From: Vulcanisaeta distributa JCM 11213
GTDB taxonomy: Archaea > Thermoproteota > Thermoprotei > Thermoproteales > Thermocladiaceae
Assembly (NCBI GenBank): GCA_001316125.1
Contig: BBCS01000003.1
Span: 111,818-175,817 of the forward strand
DNA: 64,000 nt
Reading direction: 5' to 3'
The notes under the pieces are model-generated. The model worked only from the letters and a program-made list of their open reading frames with translations. It did no database searches and had not been told where the DNA came from. Position numbers and translations under genes: made by a program. Positions 60,414-64,000 of the stretch are shown here, one piece after another. Numbering within the stretch: position 1 is the first letter of the stretch; every line of letters starts with the position of its first letter.

Positions 60414-60779
60414 ATGTCTATTGATGAAAACTATGGAGAGGGAAATAGCGACCAGGGAGTGGGTGAGGATGAGCTTGAGGCCATTAGGCAGCGGAAGCTT
60501 CAGGAGCTTCAGAAACAAATTGAGGAGGAGAGGAAGAGACAGGAATTAGCTGCCCAGAGGAGGGCCGTACTTAGGGTAATATTAACGCCTGAGGCTAGGG
60601 AGAGACTTGATAATCTTAGGGTTGTTAAGCCAGAGCTCGTTGATGCCCTTGAGCAGCAGCTGATTGCCCTGGCTCAGTCAGGTAGGATTAGGGTTCCCAT
60701 AACCGATGAGGATCTCAAGAAGATACTGGAAACAATTTATAAACAGACCCATAGGGAGTTCAGGATAAGGTATAGGTGA
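60414..60779 (+). CDS. PDCD5/TFAR19-related DNA-binding protein
   Basis: A 121-residue helical protein with the core [59 protein letters not shown] and [11 protein letters not shown]. Archaeal PDCD5 homologues sit between S19e and L39e, as here. Its precise role in archaea is unclear; nucleic-acid binding has been proposed. Confidence 0.9.
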   Translation: MSIDENYGEGNSDQGVGEDELEAIRQRKLQELQKQIEEERKRQELAAQRRAVLRVILTPEARERLDNLRVVKPELVDALEQQLIALAQSGRIRVPITDEDLKKILETIYKQTHREFRIRYR

Positions 60780-60784
60780 GGAGC

Positions 60785-60940
60785 ATGGCCAGGAATAAGC
60801 CATTAGGCAGGAAGTTAAGGCTTGCAGCCGCGGGTAAGTCAAATAGGGCACCACCTATTTGGGTAACCGCTAAGACTGATAGGAGGGTATTAACGAACCC
60901 AGCTAGGAGGTTCTGGAGAAGGACAAAGTTAAAGGTGTAA
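60785..60940 (+). CDS. rpl39e: Ribosomal protein L39e
   Basis: A 51-residue, very basic large-subunit protein: [33 protein letters not shown] and [13 protein letters not shown], the canonical L39e. It starts five bases after the PDCD5 stop, with GTGAGGAG as ribosome-binding site. Confidence 0.93.
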   Translation: MARNKPLGRKLRLAAAGKSNRAPPIWVTAKTDRRVLTNPARRFWRRTKLKV

Positions 60941-60962
60941 AATCAAAATTGAGTGCTTTGCG

Positions 60963-61453
60963 ATGATTCGTGAAATCCTTAGAGATAGGTTTGTGATTGC
61001 TGCCTACATTATTGGCGCTATCACAGTAATCCTCGCCGTGTACATAATATTAAATCCATTTAATATTGATTATTATTATAAGGGACCGCCGATTAACAGC
61101 TCATTTATAGTAAACCCATCTGGGATCGTATTTCTAATCTTAGAGACAAATAATAGTAATTTAGATGTTAATGTAACGGTGATTAAGTGGATACCTGAAA
61201 CCAACATAACATTAACGCTTTATTACACGGCTAATTTAGGTCCTTATCAATTAAAAGAATTGAACTTACAACAATAACCGAGCTTAACCTGTCATCAATT
61301 GGTAATGGGGGGGAGGTTACGATAATCGGTATTTATAGACCTGAGGTAATTAATGCATTAACAATTATACTCACAATATTATTTATAATAGTAATTGCAT
61401 TATTAATAATTGGATTTACAGAATCAATAATTAATATACATGGAAAAGTTTAA
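60963..61453 (+). CDS. Membrane-anchored surface protein, unknown (frame-broken)
   Basis: About 163 residues: N-terminal helix VIAAYIIGAITVILAVYIIL, an outer beta-rich Asn/Thr-rich region, then C-terminal helix ALTIILTILFIIVIALLIIG. One lost base near 61262 separates the halves, and a G7 adds a glycine. The architecture matches the gene at 19250, although the sequences are not obviously similar. Follows L39e after 22 bases; family unknown. Confidence 0.5.
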
Positions 61454-61477
61454 AAGCTCAATTCAGGTTAGCTTGGT

Positions 61478-64000
61478 ATGCCTAAACAAAGTGGGACTGG
61501 CAACAAAATACTTGTACTAACTACAACGGCGTTAATAACTATGCTCCTAGTACTAGCCTTATCGTTTATGCCCAGCAGACGATGCCGTCAACGGTTAATT
61601 TATATGAGGTTACACCAACTGAGGCCGTTCAATACTTCACGTCAGGCAAAATAGACATTTACCTAAACCCATTTGCGCTACCGCCCAACGTCCTATCTCA
61701 ATTAAGTACAACACCAGGCATTCAAATGGTTAGCCCCGCAATAACCTCAGGCTACGACCTACTCTTCAACCCATACCCAAGCAATACCACGTTTAACCCA
61801 TTCGCCTATTGGCAATTCAGATTCTTAATGAATTACTTAGTCGATAGGCATGCAATAATTACCCAGGTATTCTCAGGCTATGCAACACCCGTATATGACT
61901 GGCCAGGTCCATTCGCAATAGACAGCCAGCTTTTAATACAACCAATGATTGTCCAGGCCAATATCCATTATGACCCGACCTACGTCAATCAATCAATATT
62001 CGCCCTCTTCCAAGCAATAAACACAACGCCAAACTTTGACGGTATGTATAACCCATGGGTTGGCAGGATACTATACATCAACCACCAGTGGTACTACATA
62101 CCGCCAAACAGCACGACACCGCAGCCTGTCACAATAATATTCTTCATTAGGAGGATGATCCATTCAGATATGCCATTGGTCAGATGTTCATGTCGGAACT
62201 TCAAAGCCTTGGTTTCACAGTTAAGCCAATATACGGTGATCTATCGGAGGCACTGAGTATAGTCTATGGTTCGAACCCAGCGCAGATGGAGTGGCAAATA
62301 TACACTGAGGCCTGGACGATATATCCAGAGCCTGGGACACTTACGCTGGCGCCTCTTTCTGCGCCTCATGGACTGGAGACATGCCTGGTTGGGGTGTCCC
62401 TGGTTATTGGCAGTACACGAATTCCACAATTGACACAATAACCATGTGGGCCGCCACAGGCAACTTCACATCACTTCAGCAATTTGAGGGCTACTCAAAG
62501 ACAGCCCTCTATGACTGCTTCCAGCAGGCGGTTAGGGTTTGGCTAGTGGCAGCCACATTCCCATACCCAATACAGAACCTAACCAACTGGATGCCCAGCA
62601 TCTTTGGCCTTGAGTGGCCTCTAGGCATTAAGTTCGCATACTCAACCACTCACCCCCCCAACGTGCTTAATGTCGGTATGTTCCACGTTAGTGAATTCCC
62701 ATGGAACAACTTCGGATGGTTCATCTCAATAGACACTTACACATATGATGTTATTCAGGAGTTCACGAGCGACCCATTCGCCTTCTACAACCCATTCACT
62801 GGCGAACCAATGCCGCTTAGGGGTGCCTGGAACGCGATTATTAGCCCGAATGGCTCAGCGGTATTCCCAGTACCGCCCAATGCGGTCATTTGGAATGCAA
62901 CAACCGAGCAATGGCAGGATGTTGGTCCCGGACACTACGCAAAGTCAATCGTTTACCTGTATTTCAATGGTACCTGGCTTGGTCAGTATTGGCAGGATGG
63001 TCAGCCAATAAGCATGGCAGACATAATCTTCTACTACTACACATGGTTTGACCTGGCGGCAACAACGACAACCGGCGCACCAGACCTAGGACCCAACCAG
63101 GCCACGGCGAGTGATGTTGGTGGCGTAATAGCACCAACCGTGAGTACTATAGTTGGTATGCAGTTCTTCCCGAATGGCACGGTGGTCATCTACGGTAACT
63201 ACTGGTTCCCAGACCCTAACTTTGTGGCTGCTTACTACGCGCCTGGTTTCCCAACATTTGCCAATCCATGGGTCGTATTAGCCCTTGAGTTCTACGCTTA
63301 TCAACAGGGCAAGTATGCATTCACGAGCGGCGAAGCTCAATCACTGAGCATACCACAGGCAGACTTCAGATCACCACAGTTCAACCAGTACTTAGCCAGC
63401 GTGCTTCAGAACTGGATTAAGACTGGGTACATATGGGATAACGGCTCATGGGCCGTGATTAATGGTTACAACTTCCTCGGTACCAATGCAACGGCCACCG
63501 CAATACAGGATTATGAAGACGCACTTAACTTCTACAACACCTATGGCAACTTCTGGATTAGTAATGGCCCATACATACTCAAGAGCATAACCACAGTAAC
63601 ACCACAGTCAGCAATACTCGTTAGTTGGAGCGGCTATCCATATAACTACACGTATTGGTTCAACCAGGTCTTCGTTAAGTTGGGTGTGACGTCAGTACCA
63701 GTTAACCTAATACCTAGCATAACCTCGATATCGCCAACGACCATAACCGTTAACACAACCGCAACACTAACAGTGAGTGTGAGTGCTGTCGGTAATCCAG
63801 AGGCCTATGTGTACCTGATTAACCCAGCCACTGCAGATAATTTATGAGACCTTCGCATCATCAACAACGCCAGGAACATTGACAGTAACAATACCAAGTA
63901 ATGTAACAGCAACGTTAACGCCAGGGACCTACGAATTACTACTCTATGCATTCACAAACGTAGTTACAATACCTGTTCAGTACGTAACATCACTAACAGT
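61478..64000 (+). CDS. ABC transporter solute-binding protein, family 5, cut by window end (frame-broken)
   Basis: Exported binding protein for peptides or sugars. N-terminal signal helix KILVLTTTALITMLLVLALSF, then AVQYFTSGKIDIYLNPF, FLMNYLVDRHAIITQVFSGYATPV and long Asn/Tyr/Trp-rich domains with many N-glycosylation sites; an Ig-like Thr-rich stalk (SITSISPTTITVNTTATLTV) near the end. Breaks near 61565, 62145, 62340 and 63845; the frame continues past 64000. The permease and ATPase genes would lie downstream. Such large glycosylated binding proteins are typical of Thermoproteales. Confidence 0.82.

Noticed and set aside
1..64000. Insertion sequences or transposases
   Set aside because: No transposase motif, terminal inverted repeat or target duplication was found on either strand.

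Overview
The window comes from a hyperthermophilic crenarchaeon of the order Thermoproteales, most like Vulcanisaeta or Caldivirga. The evidence is an archaeal replication/translation block (PriS, GINS, PCNA, L44e, S27e, aIF2-alpha, Nop10, TFS, S19e, PDCD5, L39e), AglB, PaREP1-family HEPN genes, an intron-containing tRNA-Cys, TATA-driven leaderless genes, and a complete dissimilatory sulfate/sulfite reduction gene set. The organism assignment is an inference from gene content, not from a database match.

Layout. 1-4.9 kb: AbrB-type antitoxin fragment, two small genes, divergent purB and purA, an FAD dehydrogenase. 5.4-7.1 kb: tRNA-Cys, a PaREP1 gene, a fused MNT-HEPN protein. 7.2-9.7 kb: DsrE, TusA, an SQR-like flavoprotein and a DUF1641 protein. 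9.7-21.3 kb: an HTH/methylase-like regulator, thioredoxin reductase, galT-galK, YbaK, an m5C RNA methyltransferase, a fused siroheme decarboxylase, A-type ATPase subunits, an aldo/keto reductase. 21.3-22.3 kb: an MNT/HEPN pair. 22.3-40.6 kb: the sulfate-respiration island with dsrC, dsrB-dsrA, SQR plus DUF1641, dsrMK, a membrane cytochrome, aprBA, sat, and genes for making and modifying siroheme; HTH regulators are interspersed. 40.6-48 kb: a third regulator, a tandem pair of unknown paralogues, a P-type proton ATPase, and two TauE/SafE exporters, one fused to DUF1634. 48.1-51 kb: three PaREP1/HEPN genes, an 8-repeat CRISPR array without cas genes, a gene-poor stretch, tRNA-Arg. 51-64 kb: aldose epimerase, aglB, the replication/translation block, DUF1028, S19e-PDCD5-L39e, and an ABC solute-binding protein running off the end.

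How it works together. Sat and AprBA activate and reduce sulfate, a QmoC-like cytochrome and DsrMK link to the quinone pool, and DsrAB with DsrC reduce sulfite. TusA, DsrE and SQR-like proteins handle sulfane sulfur, TauE proteins may export sulfite or organosulfur anions, and the uroporphyrinogen methyltransferase, CbiA/DsrN-like amidase and siroheme decarboxylase supply siroheme and heme. A CACGTG palindrome sits 46-47 bases upstream of both dsrA and dsrC and also between a candidate regulator and its divergent neighbour, which suggests a shared regulon.

Sequence quality caveat. Most long genes, including essential single-copy ones, are broken by one-base indels. In addition, runs that should be four or five G (or C) are inflated, very often to exactly seven. 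The inflation inserts an extra glycine into universal motifs and extra bases into tRNA acceptor stems. I treat split genes as one intact gene and give the inferred joins; I do not call them pseudogenes.
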